A stretch of 36,320 bases of DNA from Deltaproteobacteria bacterium (GTDB lineage: Bacteria; Desulfobacterota; Binatia; Binatales; Binataceae): assembly GCA_003135135.1 (NCBI GenBank), contig PLDK01000025.1:70056-106375 (forward strand). The letters are read 5' to 3'. Positions 1 through 8,275 of the stretch are shown here, piece by piece. Each line of letters begins with the position of its first letter. Position 1 is the first letter of the stretch. A program made the translations under genes and the position numbers. The notes beneath the pieces are model-generated. The model was not told where the DNA came from. It ran no database searches and saw only the letters and a list, made by a program, of their open reading frames with translations.

Positions 1-58
1 GCTTAAGGCCGCGCTCCGTTGTCGCGCGCGGCCACGCTACAATTCAGAGCGAGATGGA

Positions 59-439
59 TTAGGGCTGGGGGGCGGTCCGGTTGCGGTTGTTCCGCCACTG
101 GACGGGTTGAAGATTCGAAAGCTCGTTGGTCCCGCCTTGTTCGACGGGCTTAATGTAACCGATCTCCCAGCCAAAATGGGACAAGGTATTGCCGTGCGCG
201 CTGTACTGCATCCAGACACCGAATGGATCGCGACGGTAGAAGATCGGGTTGTACCCTAAGGCGATTTCACCCTTTGCCCATACGCTCAGCTTCAACTGCT
301 CGCAGGCCGATTTGAACAAATATTTGTACGTCATTCCCGCCACATTCTTAGCATCTACGAGAGCTATATAGGCGTTACAGGGGTGTGGCAAGAAAAGCGA
401 AATATCGAAGGTCGGAGATTTATTAGCATTGCTAATCAA
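59..439 (-). CDS. HNH-endonuclease-like protein with degenerate active site
   Basis: A 126-residue product whose C-terminal half matches a well-known small HNH family: a VWxKG segment at residue 53, an RRDPFGxW stretch near 69, then WEIGYIKPV at 91-99, GGTNELSNLQP and WRNNRNR. In active members the WEI is followed by Asp-His, the metal-binding and catalytic pair. Here those positions are Gly94-Tyr95, and the conserved Cys before GxW is Phe73. The later Asn109 and the NN pair are kept. It therefore looks like a family member that has lost catalysis. The start is TTG at 439 with no good ribosome site; an internal Met at residue 36 would still include the whole domain. It stands alone, followed by a gene-free stretch before the molybdenum-enzyme operon. 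Fold assignment fairly sure, activity doubtful. Confidence 0.6.
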   Translation of the reverse strand: MISNANKSPTFDISLFLPHPCNAYIALVDAKNVAGMTYKYLFKSACEQLKLSVWAKGEIALGYNPIFYRRDPFGVWMQYSAHGNTLSHFGWEIGYIKPVEQGGTNELSNLQPVQWRNNRNRTAPQP

Positions 440-727
440 ATCGGGGGCGCCTGATCCTGACGATCAAACGGGGAATCCTGCTGCCAGCAAGGGCGGAAAG
501 CTTGGGAAGGAAACTTAATCCGCGAAGCAGTCGGGGAATTATTCTGAGCAATAAATTAGGGCCAGGCAGATTGCTCTGCCCGGCCCGCAGCCAACCGGGA
601 AAAGGGGGGCAAACCCCGGCTAGCAAACGTATTGTACTTAAGTGCGGGTGTGTTGCAAGAACGCTACGGAACCCTCCGGACCCGCCATCCACGGAGAAAA
701 GCGGCTTTCGCCGGCGCTGTTTGGCGC
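440..727. other. gene-free spacer with terminator
   Basis: No convincing gene on either strand. It holds the terminator-like hairpin at 559-586 and a GC-rich stretch with short inverted arms. Reading frames present here lack recognisable domains and ribosome sites. Confidence 0.5.
559..586 (-). terminator. probable intrinsic terminator of the Mo-hydroxylase operon
   Basis: Twelve-base arms (559-570 and 575-586) pair with one A/C mismatch around a TTGC loop. On the minus strand the stem is followed by TAATTTATT, an AT-rich tail suited to a rho-independent terminator. It lies about 140 bases past the stop of the last gene of the minus-strand operon. Confidence 0.55.
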
Positions 728-997
728 TCAGACGTCGCCTCCGCCAAGCGCGGGAATGAAATGCACTTCGCTGTTCTCGCCAACGGTATCGAGCACGCCG
801 CCGGTGGCTATTTCACCGTCGATTGACACCGCGATCGACGGCCGGATGTCTCCGTCCTCAAGTAACTGCTTGTCGATCCCTGGAAACCGCTCGCCAAGAT
901 GCCGAATCAGTTCGCGGATCGATTTTCCCGGCAGCTCGACTCGCTCAACGCCGCCGGTGAATTTGCGTAGCAGTGCGGGAATCACGACAATTGGCAT
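728..997 (-). CDS. MoaD/ThiS-family sulfur-carrier-like protein
   Basis: An 89-residue beta-grasp protein starting at the ATG at 997 (MPIVVIPALLRKFTGG); the frame is open further upstream but that extension is proline-rich and unlike the family. MoaD/ThiS proteins carry sulfur as a C-terminal thiocarboxylate for molybdopterin or thiazole synthesis. The family core is visible: LRKFTGG, a loop with GKSIRELI, and the end HFIPALGGGDV. The Gly-Gly normally ends the protein; here Asp-Val follows, so either the tail is trimmed or it is not a conventional carrier. It lies 57 bases after the molybdenum subunit gene on the same strand, which suggests co-transcription and a link to the molybdenum cofactor. 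No Shine-Dalgarno is evident. Family confident, role inferred. Confidence 0.75.
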   Translation of the reverse strand: MPIVVIPALLRKFTGGVERVELPGKSIRELIRHLGERFPGIDKQLLEDGDIRPSIAVSIDGEIATGGVLDTVGENSEVHFIPALGGGDV

Positions 998-1054
998 TGC
1001 AAAAAAATATGGGGGGGGAGGCGACTTCGGCCGCCCCCTTTCGATCACTGGTGA

Positions 1055-3343
1055 TCAATCTGCCGCTGCGGAATGTTGCGCGGCGCCGCGATGCTTCAGG
1101 ATCGCCTTGAGCAACCTCGGCGGCGACATCGGCGTCTGGGTCATCCTGACGCCCACGGCGCGATAGATCGCGTTGGCGACCGCTGCTACCGGCGGCACGA
1201 TCGACACCTCGCCGACGCCGCGCACGCCCAGCGGATGGCCGGGGTTTGCTTCCTCGACGATGATCGTTTCGATCATCGGCAAGTCGAGGCAGGTCGGGAT
1301 CCGGTAGTCGAGGAAACTGGAGTTACGCAGCGTGCCCTTGTCGTCGTAGAAGTATTCCTCATTGAGCGCCCACCCGATTCCCTGCGCGGTTCCGCCCTGC
1401 ATTTGTCCTTCGACGTAGCTCGGATGAATCGCCTTGCCGGCGTCTTGCGCGATGGTGCATCGCAGCACTTGCACCTTGCCGGTGTCGGGATCGACCTCGA
1501 CGTCAACGACGGTGGTGGCAAATCCAGGGCCCACGCCGCGCGGATTGACGCTGGCGCGGCCGGTGATCGGTCCGCCGGTGCGAGGGAAGCGTGGTGCGAG
1601 CTGCTTGATCGACATCGGGGGCACGCCGTTGCCTTTGGCGTGGAGCATGCCGTCGCGGAATTCGACTTCGTCGGGCTTCTTCTCCCAGACCTTGGCGGCG
1701 CGCTCGATCAACTGGCGCACGGCGTCCTTGGCCGCCTCGTACACCGCCATCCCGGTTGCGAAAGTAACGCGGCTACCGGCGGTCACGTCGGTATGACCGA
1801 TCGAATCGGTGTCGGCGGTGATCGGCCGCACGTCGGTCATCGGCATTCCGAGCACTTCGGCAGCGATCATCGCCATCGACGCGCGCGAGCCGCCGATATC
1901 CGGCGAGCCGGTGACGACGCTGGCGGTTCCGTCGGTGTGGATATTCACCATTGCCGACGACTGCATCCCGGCGTTGAACCAGAATCCCGACGCGACGCCG
2001 CGTCCGCGGAACTTGCCGGTCAGTTTCGACTTGTAATGCGGGCTGTTCTTGATCGCTTCGCAGGTCTGGATAAATCCGATGCGCTTGAAGGGAGGGCCCA
2101 TGATCTGCGGGGAGCCTTCTTTGACCCCGTTGTTGATCCGGAAGTCGATCGGATCGATTCCGCACTTCTCGGCCAGTTCGTCGATCACAGTCTCGGACGC
2201 GAACGCGGCCTGGGTGGTGCCCGGCGCGCGATAGGCGTTGGTCTTGGGCCGATTGACCACCACGTCGTACGCGTCGATTTGAAAATTCTCGACGGTGTAC
2301 GGAGCGATGATGCACAGCGCGCCGGCTGCCACCGGCGAGCCCGGGAACGCGCCCGCCTCGTATGCCATCCAGATTTCGGCGGCGACGAGCTTGCCGTCGC
2401 TGGTCGCACCCATCTTCACTTTGATTTTCGAGCCCGGGGTCGGTCCGCTCGCGCGGAGCACCTCCGAGCGCGACATGACGAGCTTGACGGGGGCGCCGGT
2501 CTTCTTCGAGAGCAGCACCGAGAGCGGCTCGAGGTAGATGGTGGTCTTGCCGCCGAAGCCGCCGCCGATTTCGGCCGGCACGACTTTGATTTTGCCGACC
2601 GGCATCCCCAACACGTGCGCGCTCAGCGAGCGCACGTCGAAGGCGCCCTGGGTCGAGCAGTAAATCGTTGCCTGTCCGTCGGAGTTGTAGATACCGACGG
2701 CGTTGTGAGGCTCGATGTATCCCTGGTGCACCATCGCGGTGTTGAATTCGCGCTCGATCACATAGTCGGCCGCCTTGAATCCGGCCGCGACGTCGCCGCG
2801 TTTAAACTGGAAGTGCTGCGCGACGTTGGTCGGCTTGTCGCCTTCCTCGTTGTTGCGTAGATCCTTGAGCAGAATCGGCGCGCCTGGCCTCATGGCGGCA
2901 TCGACGGTCATCACGGGCGGCAGCACTTCGTATTCGACTTCGATCAGGCGCAGCGCTTCCTCGGCGATATGCGGGCTGGTCGCGGCGACGGCGGCGATCG
3001 CATGGCCGTCATACAGGACCTTGTCGTGGGCGAGGATGTTCATCGACAGGTGCCTCGGATTGACCGTCAGCTCGCCGGACTGTTCGAGCTTATTCTCAGC
3101 CTGCGGGAGATCCTTCGAGGTGACGATAGCCTTCACGCCGGGGAGCTTGAGCGCCTTGTCAATCTTGATCGATTTGATAATCGCGTGGGCGTGCGGGCTG
3201 CGCAGCACCTTGCCGTGCAGCATCCCGGGGAATGCGTAGTCGGCGCCGAACTTGGCGCGGCCCGTCACTTTGTCAACGCCGTCGGGCCGAATCGGACGCG
3301 TGCCGATGACTTTGAAATCGCCTGTCGTGGTTGATGCCGCCAT
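1055..3343 (-). CDS. xanthine dehydrogenase family protein, molybdopterin-binding large subunit (CoxL-like)
   Basis: A 762-residue catalytic subunit of a molybdenum hydroxylase, which hydroxylates a carbon of its substrate using water with electrons leaving through the Fe-S and FAD subunits. Visible: the N-terminal hammerhead domain (GTRPIRPDGVDKVTGRAKFG, residues 14-33), the cofactor-binding GGGFGGK at about 260-266, AYRAPGTTQ at 370-378, and GVRGVGE with the catalytic Glu at 712. The AYRAPG loop differs from the Cys-containing AYXCSFR loop of true form I CO dehydrogenase and from the form II AYRGAGR loop, so CO oxidation is unlikely. Aldehyde, N-heterocycle or hydroxybenzoyl-CoA-like substrates remain possible. 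It follows the Fe-S subunit gene by 57 bases. Length is typical for separate large subunits. The substrate cannot be read from the sequence. Confidence 0.9.
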   Translation of the reverse strand: MAASTTTGDFKVIGTRPIRPDGVDKVTGRAKFGADYAFPGMLHGKVLRSPHAHAIIKSIKIDKALKLPGVKAIVTSKDLPQAENKLEQSGELTVNPRHLSMNILAHDKVLYDGHAIAAVAATSPHIAEEALRLIEVEYEVLPPVMTVDAAMRPGAPILLKDLRNNEEGDKPTNVAQHFQFKRGDVAAGFKAADYVIEREFNTAMVHQGYIEPHNAVGIYNSDGQATIYCSTQGAFDVRSLSAHVLGMPVGKIKVVPAEIGGGFGGKTTIYLEPLSVLLSKKTGAPVKLVMSRSEVLRASGPTPGSKIKVKMGATSDGKLVAAEIWMAYEAGAFPGSPVAAGALCIIAPYTVENFQIDAYDVVVNRPKTNAYRAPGTTQAAFASETVIDELAEKCGIDPIDFRINNGVKEGSPQIMGPPFKRIGFIQTCEAIKNSPHYKSKLTGKFRGRGVASGFWFNAGMQSSAMVNIHTDGTASVVTGSPDIGGSRASMAMIAAEVLGMPMTDVRPITADTDSIGHTDVTAGSRVTFATGMAVYEAAKDAVRQLIERAAKVWEKKPDEVEFRDGMLHAKGNGVPPMSIKQLAPRFPRTGGPITGRASVNPRGVGPGFATTVVDVEVDPDTGKVQVLRCTIAQDAGKAIHPSYVEGQMQGGTAQGIGWALNEEYFYDDKGTLRNSSFLDYRIPTCLDLPMIETIIVEEANPGHPLGVRGVGEVSIVPPVAAVANAIYRAVGVRMTQTPMSPPRLLKAILKHRGAAQHSAAAD

Positions 3344-3400
3344 GCCTTACCTCTCGGATCGCCTGGTCGTATCGGTAGTCCTGTCAGTACTGCGATGCGC

Positions 3401-3904
3401 TCAGCGCGGCGCCGCTTTGACTTCGCCCTGCGAGCGAATGTCCGCAGCCGCATCGAGCACCGCCTTTACAATCTTGTCATAACCGGTGCATCGGCACAGG
3501 TTCCCGGCCAGCGCGTAGCGAACTTCGTGCTCGGTCGGTTTCGGATTGCGATCGAGCAGCGACTTCGCCGAAATCAGGAATCCGGGCGTGCAGATGCCGC
3601 ACTGCAAGGCCGCGTGCTCGAGAAACTTGTTCTGCAAAACGGAAAGCACGCCGTTGGTGGCGAGTCCCTCGACGGTCACGATGCTCTTGCCTTGAGCTTC
3701 GACGCCAAGCATCAGGCACGAGCATACCGCGCGGCCGTCGACGAGCACGGTGCAAGCGCCGCAATCGCCGGTCAGGCATCCTTCCTTCGAGCCGGTGAGC
3801 TCGAGCACGTCGCGCAGCGCTTCAAGCAGGCTTTGGCGCGGCTCACACAGGAACTCGATCGTTTCGCCGTTGATCGTCGCTTCTACCAGGGTCTTTTTGG
3901 ACAT
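3401..3904 (-). CDS. (2Fe-2S)-binding small subunit of molybdenum hydroxylase (CoxS-like)
   Basis: A 167-residue electron-transfer subunit carrying two [2Fe-2S] clusters. The plant-ferredoxin-type cluster ligands are Cys43, Cys48, Cys51 and Cys63 (C-x4-C-x2-C-x11-C). The helical-domain cluster ligands are Cys102, Cys105, Cys137 and Cys139 (C-x2-C-x31-C-x1-C). Both sets are complete and canonically spaced. It sits between the FAD subunit gene (36 bases upstream) and the Mo subunit gene (57 bases downstream), giving the order M-S-L seen in many CO-dehydrogenase-like operons. Cytoplasmic, no signal peptide. Start is ATG at 3904. Confidence 0.93.
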   Translation of the reverse strand: MSKKTLVEATINGETIEFLCEPRQSLLEALRDVLELTGSKEGCLTGDCGACTVLVDGRAVCSCLMLGVEAQGKSIVTVEGLATNGVLSVLQNKFLEHAALQCGICTPGFLISAKSLLDRNPKPTEHEVRYALAGNLCRCTGYDKIVKAVLDAAADIRSQGEVKAAPR

Positions 3905-3940
3905 TGTTCTATGTGCCGTTGGTGTTTGCGTTGGTGTGAT

Positions 3941-4810
3941 TCAGTTCTTTTTCGCGCGTTCGGCGGCGATTGAGAGCACCCGTCGCGTGAGCACCGCGGC
4001 GATGTGGAGCCGAAATTCCGCCGTCCCGCGCATGTCATCGATGGGCGAGCAGGCGTCGCTCGCCGCATGGCCGGCGGCCTCGAGGGCCGCGTCGTCGAGT
4101 TTCTTACCGATGATCGCGTCGGCGGCTTTGGCTGCGAGGATCGGAGTCGCCGCAACGGCGCCCAGTGCGATCCGCGCCGCCTTCACCTTGTCGCCGTCGA
4201 GGGTAAGCGACGCTCCCACGCCGACGACCGCGATATCCATCTCGTTGCGCGGGATGAATCGAAGATACGCGTCGCTCGAATGCGGCGCGGGCGCCGGAAC
4301 CAGCAGTTCGACCAGCAACTCGCCGGGCTTGAGCACGGTGCGTCCCGGCGAGACGACGAAAGCCTCGACCGGCACCTCGCGCTCGCCATTGGGGCCGACG
4401 ACTCGGGCGCGCGCGCCGAGCGCTATCAGGGCAGGCGTAGTGTCCGCGGCCGGCGATCCATTGCACAGATTGCCGCCCACCGAGGCGCGGTTCTGGATCT
4501 GCAGCGAGCCGATGAGATGGGCCGCCTCGGTCAAGCCGGGGTAATAACGCCGCATCACGTCGCTCTCGCTGATCTCGATGCAAGGCACGGCCGCGCCGAG
4601 CCGCAATCCCTGCTTCGCATCGAAGAAAAGAGTTTGCAGCTCTTTGATTTTCTTGACGTCAACCAGATGCTCGGTGCGGCGGACTCCGGCGCGCAACTGG
4701 ACGATGATATCGGTGCCGCCGCAGAACGGGCGGGCGTTCTCGCCGTGGGCTTTGAGGATGCTGACCGCCTGCGCGAGCGTGGTTGGGGCTTCGTAATCGA
4801 TGGCGTGCAA
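3941..4810 (-). CDS. FAD-binding medium subunit of molybdenum hydroxylase (CoxM-like)
   Basis: A 289-residue FAD-binding subunit that passes electrons from the Fe-S subunit to the final acceptor. Family marks: the N-terminal segment FDYEAP-like (IDYEAPTTLAQAVSIL), the FAD pyrophosphate loop CGGTDI around residue 30, and the second FAD motif SVGGNLCNGSPAADT in the middle. The C-terminal part matches the CO_deh_flav_C domain. It is the first gene of the minus-strand operon. The start at 4810 is a TTG with GGAGG about 11 bases upstream. The upstream region holds the inverted repeat at 4931-5018, so the operon promoter must lie between that repeat and 4810 or beyond it. Confidence 0.9.
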   Translation of the reverse strand: MHAIDYEAPTTLAQAVSILKAHGENARPFCGGTDIIVQLRAGVRRTEHLVDVKKIKELQTLFFDAKQGLRLGAAVPCIEISESDVMRRYYPGLTEAAHLIGSLQIQNRASVGGNLCNGSPAADTTPALIALGARARVVGPNGEREVPVEAFVVSPGRTVLKPGELLVELLVPAPAPHSSDAYLRFIPRNEMDIAVVGVGASLTLDGDKVKAARIALGAVAATPILAAKAADAIIGKKLDDAALEAAGHAASDACSPIDDMRGTAEFRLHIAAVLTRRVLSIAAERAKKN

Positions 4811-4930
4811 GAGTGGGAAACCTCCGGGCCGGGATAATTGTTAGCCGCCTTCTACCTTGGATAGCCTAGTTGCGGCTGGCTGAAAAGGGGATGGCAGCAG
4901 CCGCGCATCACGCCGCGCGCTTGCGCGCGC

Positions 4931-5018
4931 GAGATCCTTCGCTGCGCTCAGGATGACACAAAAAAACATCGGACCTCTTCCGTCATTCTGAGCGGAAGCT
5001 GCTGCAGCGAAGAATCTC
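4931..5018. repeat. REP-like imperfect inverted repeat
   Basis: The left arm (4931-4957) reads GAGATCCTTCGCTGCGCTCA then GGATGAC. The right arm (4982-5018) is its inverted copy with two substitutions and a ten-base insertion. About 24 bases, including an A-run, separate the arms. The sequence has the look of a dispersed intergenic palindromic element. It lies between the kinase gene stop and the flavoprotein subunit start, and could also act as a terminator for the former. Confidence 0.65.
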
Positions 5019-5053
5019 GACGGACACTCCGGCGTCAGCCACGCAAGGCTCTG

Positions 5054-6148
5054 CTATCCCTTGAAGCCGAGGCGCGAGGCGACCTGCGCGGCGGCGAACG
5101 CGAGCGCCGGCGCCATCGGACCCATCAGGGCGAAGCGCGGATCGGTGGTCTGCCCGCGCACGTAGCGCACGTAGATTTGCTCGACGACGGTCGCAGTCTT
5201 CCAATGCGCCCACGCCCAGTAAAACGGGATGCCGCTCACGTCGCGGCCGGTGCGGCTCGAATAGCGATGCACCAGTTCGTCGCGGGTCATGAAGCCGGGG
5301 CGCAGCGTGTGCGCCTCGCCGTAGGAGGTCATCACCAGTTCGGGCGGGTCGGTCTTGTCGCGCCAGTAGCCAATCGCGATGCCGAGATCGACCAGCGGAT
5401 CGCCGATGGTGGACATTTCCCAGTCGAATACCCCGACCACCTCGCCGTGATTGACGGCGCCGAGCATGATGTTGTGCAGGTAGAAGTCGTTATGCACGAG
5501 CACCGGCGGCGGCGACACGGGGAGGTTGTCGAGAAACCAGGCGCCGAGCTTCTCCATCAGCGGCACTTCGCGGGTCTTCGCCTTCTCCCATCGCCCCATC
5601 CATCCGGTTACCTGGCGCTTTAGGAATCCGTCGGGCTTGCCCAGCGAGCCAAGTCCGATCGCCGCGTAATCGACGGCGTGCAAATCGGCCAGCGTGTCGA
5701 TGAATCCTTCCGAGATTGCGCGAAACGCCGCCGGATCGTTGCCGAGCTCTACGGGCAGCGGCTCGCGATTTTTGATGACGATCCCATTGCGCCGCTCCAT
5801 CACGAAAAATGGCGCGCCGACGATCGACGCGTCGTCGCTGTAGAGCATCCCGCGCGGCGCCGGCTTGAAGACTTCCCACAGCCGCGAGAGCACCTTGTAC
5901 TCGCGGCCCATGTCATGCCCGCCGACGGGCAGCGGCCCGAATGGCGGCCGGCGCATCACCCATTCCTGGTCGCCGAAGCGCAGCAGGTAGGTGAGATTCG
6001 ACGATCCGCCGCGAAACTGCTTTACGGTCATCGACGCGTCGGCGCCGGGAAGCTTGCCGCGCAAGTAGGCGGCGAGCTTGCCCCAGTCGAGCTGCTCCTC
6101 GTCGCGGACCTCGCCAAATTCAGGGACAACTTCCATCGCTTCAGCCAT
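5054..6148 (-). CDS. APH-family phosphotransferase (ACAD10/11 kinase-domain type)
   Basis: A 364-residue kinase-fold protein of the aminoglycoside/choline phosphotransferase family. The nucleotide-binding region is GGSSNLTYLL at 47-56. The catalytic loop is VHNDFYLHN (His219, Asp221, Asn226) and the metal-binding motif is FDWEMSTIGDP (Asp242). This subtype, with PPFGPLP near residue 70, matches the kinase domain fused to acyl-CoA dehydrogenase in animal ACAD10/ACAD11 and bacterial LvaA-type kinases that phosphorylate 4-hydroxyacyl-CoA. An acyl-CoA dehydrogenase gene lies 24 bases upstream on the same strand, supporting such a role rather than antibiotic resistance. Start ATG at 6148 with no clear Shine-Dalgarno, so translation may depend on coupling. 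Substrate inferred. Confidence 0.88.
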   Translation of the reverse strand: MAEAMEVVPEFGEVRDEEQLDWGKLAAYLRGKLPGADASMTVKQFRGGSSNLTYLLRFGDQEWVMRRPPFGPLPVGGHDMGREYKVLSRLWEVFKPAPRGMLYSDDASIVGAPFFVMERRNGIVIKNREPLPVELGNDPAAFRAISEGFIDTLADLHAVDYAAIGLGSLGKPDGFLKRQVTGWMGRWEKAKTREVPLMEKLGAWFLDNLPVSPPPVLVHNDFYLHNIMLGAVNHGEVVGVFDWEMSTIGDPLVDLGIAIGYWRDKTDPPELVMTSYGEAHTLRPGFMTRDELVHRYSSRTGRDVSGIPFYWAWAHWKTATVVEQIYVRYVRGQTTDPRFALMGPMAPALAFAAAQVASRLGFKG

Positions 6149-6172
6149 GAGCGCGCACCAGAAGAATCGGCC

Positions 6173-7360
6173 TCACTTGTACTTGCGCAGTTCGCGGCGA
6201 GCGATGGTCATGCGATGCACTTCGTCGGGGCCGTCGGCGATTCGCAGCGAGCGGCTGTCGCGCCACATCCGCGCGATCGGGATGTCGTCGCTGACGCCGG
6301 CGGCGCCGAACACCTGGATGGCGCGATCGAGCACGATCATCACCATGTTCGCGCACATCACTTTGATCATCGAGATTTCGTTGCGCGCTTCGCGCTTGCC
6401 CGCGGTGTCCATCTTCCACGCCGCATGCATCACCATCAGGCGGCATGAGTCGATCTCGATTCGCGAGTTGGCGATCCACTCCTGGATGTTGGCCTTGTCG
6501 GCGAGGAAGCTGCCGTGCGTGAAGCGCGTGTTCGCCCGCTTGCACATCAGTTCGAGCCCACGTTCGGCGACCCCGATGATTCGCATGCAGTGGTGGATGC
6601 GTCCGGGGCCCAGCCGCGCCTGCGAGATTGCGAAGCCGCCGCCTTCCTCGCCGAGTATGTTGGTCAGCGGCACGCGGCAGTCCTTGTAGATAATCTCGCA
6701 ATGCCCGCCGCCGCCGGTGTGGCCCATCACCGGCACGGGGCGAACCAGGTTGAATCCGGGAGTGTCGGTCGGAACGATTATCTGGCTGGCGCGGCGATGC
6801 GGCTCCGCGTCGGGGTCCGTCACGACCATCGCGATCGCGAAGCTCGAGCCAATCGCATTGGAAGTGAACCACTTGTGGCCGTTGATCACGTAGTAGTCGC
6901 CGTCGCGAACGGCGCGGGTCTTGAGCTGAGTCGGATCGGAGCCCGCAGTATCAGGCTCGGTCATCGAGAAGCAGGTGCGCATCTCGCCGTCGAGACAGGG
7001 CTGGAGCCATTTCTTTTTCTGCTCGGGAGTGCCGAACTCGGACAGGATTTCCATGTTGCCGGTATCGGGCGCCATGCAGTTGAACGCGCGCGCGCCAATC
7101 GGGCTGCGGCCCATCAGCTCGCACAGGGGCGCATACTCGTGGTTGTTGAGACCGGCGCCGTCTTTGCCGGGCAGAAAGAGGTTCCAAAGGCCCTCGGCCT
7201 TGGCTTTTTTGCGGACGTCTTTGAGGCATTGGGGCTCGGTATGCCCGCTCTCGCCTATCTCGCGCTGAACTTCCTTTTCGATGGGAAAGACGTACTGGTC
7301 CATGAAGTCGGAAACGCGCTTGCGCAATTGTTCGGTTTTGGGGGTCAGTGAAAAGTCCAT
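6173..7360 (-). CDS. acyl-CoA dehydrogenase (ACAD10/11-like)
   Basis: A 395-residue FAD enzyme that oxidises acyl-CoA at the alpha-beta bond. The start is the ATG at 7360 (MDFSLTPKTEQLRKR), preceded by GAGGA at good spacing; the frame is open further upstream but the extension is unlike the family. Visible marks: CFSMTEPDTAGSDPTQL (substrate and FAD loop), GHKWFTSNA, and near the end RIADGPDEVHR in place of the YEGTxxIQ motif of medium-chain enzymes, a form typical of ACAD10/11 relatives. It is the first gene of a two-gene operon with the APH kinase. Shared promoter space with the divergent VOC gene lies at 7361-7542. Confidence 0.92.
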   Translation of the reverse strand: MDFSLTPKTEQLRKRVSDFMDQYVFPIEKEVQREIGESGHTEPQCLKDVRKKAKAEGLWNLFLPGKDGAGLNNHEYAPLCELMGRSPIGARAFNCMAPDTGNMEILSEFGTPEQKKKWLQPCLDGEMRTCFSMTEPDTAGSDPTQLKTRAVRDGDYYVINGHKWFTSNAIGSSFAIAMVVTDPDAEPHRRASQIIVPTDTPGFNLVRPVPVMGHTGGGGHCEIIYKDCRVPLTNILGEEGGGFAISQARLGPGRIHHCMRIIGVAERGLELMCKRANTRFTHGSFLADKANIQEWIANSRIEIDSCRLMVMHAAWKMDTAGKREARNEISMIKVMCANMVMIVLDRAIQVFGAAGVSDDIPIARMWRDSRSLRIADGPDEVHRMTIARRELRKYK

Positions 7361-7542
7361 TTCGATCCTCGCGAGGCTAGTGATTTGTATCGCAACAGGT
7401 AACCCAGATCGCCAACAAATGAAAGCGAGCGCGAAGCGGGCCGACGGGGAGAAAACGCGCGGGCGAGAGGCGGATGATTGAATGGAGATCGTTCGATGGG
7501 CGAGGATAGTACCGGCGCGCGGCGCATTTGCGGGAGATCGAA

Positions 7543-8259
7543 ATGGAATTGGCAAAGCGATTCGTGGACGTGGGAATTTTCACCAACCGGCTCGACGAGA
7601 TGCGCGCATTCTATGGCGAGCGAATCCGGCTGCCCTACGAGGAGATGATCCCGGTCGGCGCAGGCGTGAGGCAATATCGTTTCGGATTGCTCGGATCGGT
7701 GCTCAAGATAAATCACGTCCGCGATCCGCTCCCGGCCCGCGTCGCAGGCGGCTACCGAAAGCTTTCGATTTCCGATCCGCGCACGCCGATGCCGCTTCCG
7801 TTGCAGGACCCCGACGGCAACGAGGTCGAGCTGGCGCCGAGCGGTCAGCGCGGCGTCAATCAGATCGAAATCCATATCGGCGTCACCGACGAGGCCGCCT
7901 TCGAGAATTTCTACGCCGACGCGCTACAGGCACAGAGGATTGGCGCGGGCCGCTTCAAGCTGGGCGAGACGATTATCAGCTTCAGGCACGAACTCGCGGC
8001 GATGCGCGCCCGGAAATCACCGACGGCCAGCGCGGTGGACGTGATCGCGTCGATGCGCGCAGTGGGGATGCGTTACATCACGGTGCAGGTGCGCGACTGC
8101 GACGGAGAGCATCGACGCTTCATGTCGATGGGTGTTTGGGAAGGCGCGGCGCCGGTCACGCTGGGCGCGGTGGCGCGGATTTCGTTCATTCGCGACCCCG
8201 ACGGCAACTTCATTGAGATTTCGCAGCGGGCGTCGCTGACTGGTCCGATCCCGGCTTAG
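7543..8259 (+). CDS. two-domain VOC (glyoxalase/dioxygenase-fold) protein
   Basis: A 238-residue protein with two vicinal-oxygen-chelate units. The first (residues 1 to about 105) begins AKRFVDVGIFTNRLDEM-like and ends LQDPDGNEVEL. The second begins QIEIHIGVTD and ends FIRDPDGNFIEI. The DPDGN-E endings are the usual family signature and carry the Glu metal ligand. Start chosen at the ATG at 7543, which has GGGAG upstream; a TTG at 7528 would overlap that site. It is divergent from the acyl-CoA dehydrogenase and convergent with the helicase. The reaction is unknown; family members include glyoxalases, ring-cleavage dioxygenases and resistance proteins. Confidence 0.8.
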   Translation: MELAKRFVDVGIFTNRLDEMRAFYGERIRLPYEEMIPVGAGVRQYRFGLLGSVLKINHVRDPLPARVAGGYRKLSISDPRTPMPLPLQDPDGNEVELAPSGQRGVNQIEIHIGVTDEAAFENFYADALQAQRIGAGRFKLGETIISFRHELAAMRARKSPTASAVDVIASMRAVGMRYITVQVRDCDGEHRRFMSMGVWEGAAPVTLGAVARISFIRDPDGNFIEISQRASLTGPIPA

Positions 8260-8275
8260 CGGGCAGCACTGATTT

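Noticed and set aside
1073-2860. Long plus-strand open frame opposite the molybdenum subunit gene
   Set aside because: Low-complexity Arg/His/Asp-rich product mirroring the codon structure of the true gene; no domains.
1055-4810. Aerobic CO dehydrogenase (coxMSL)
   Set aside because: The large subunit lacks the Cys-containing active-site loop; only general family membership can be claimed.
5054-6148. Aminoglycoside resistance kinase
   Set aside because: Subtype motifs and the adjacent acyl-CoA dehydrogenase point to acyl-CoA metabolism.
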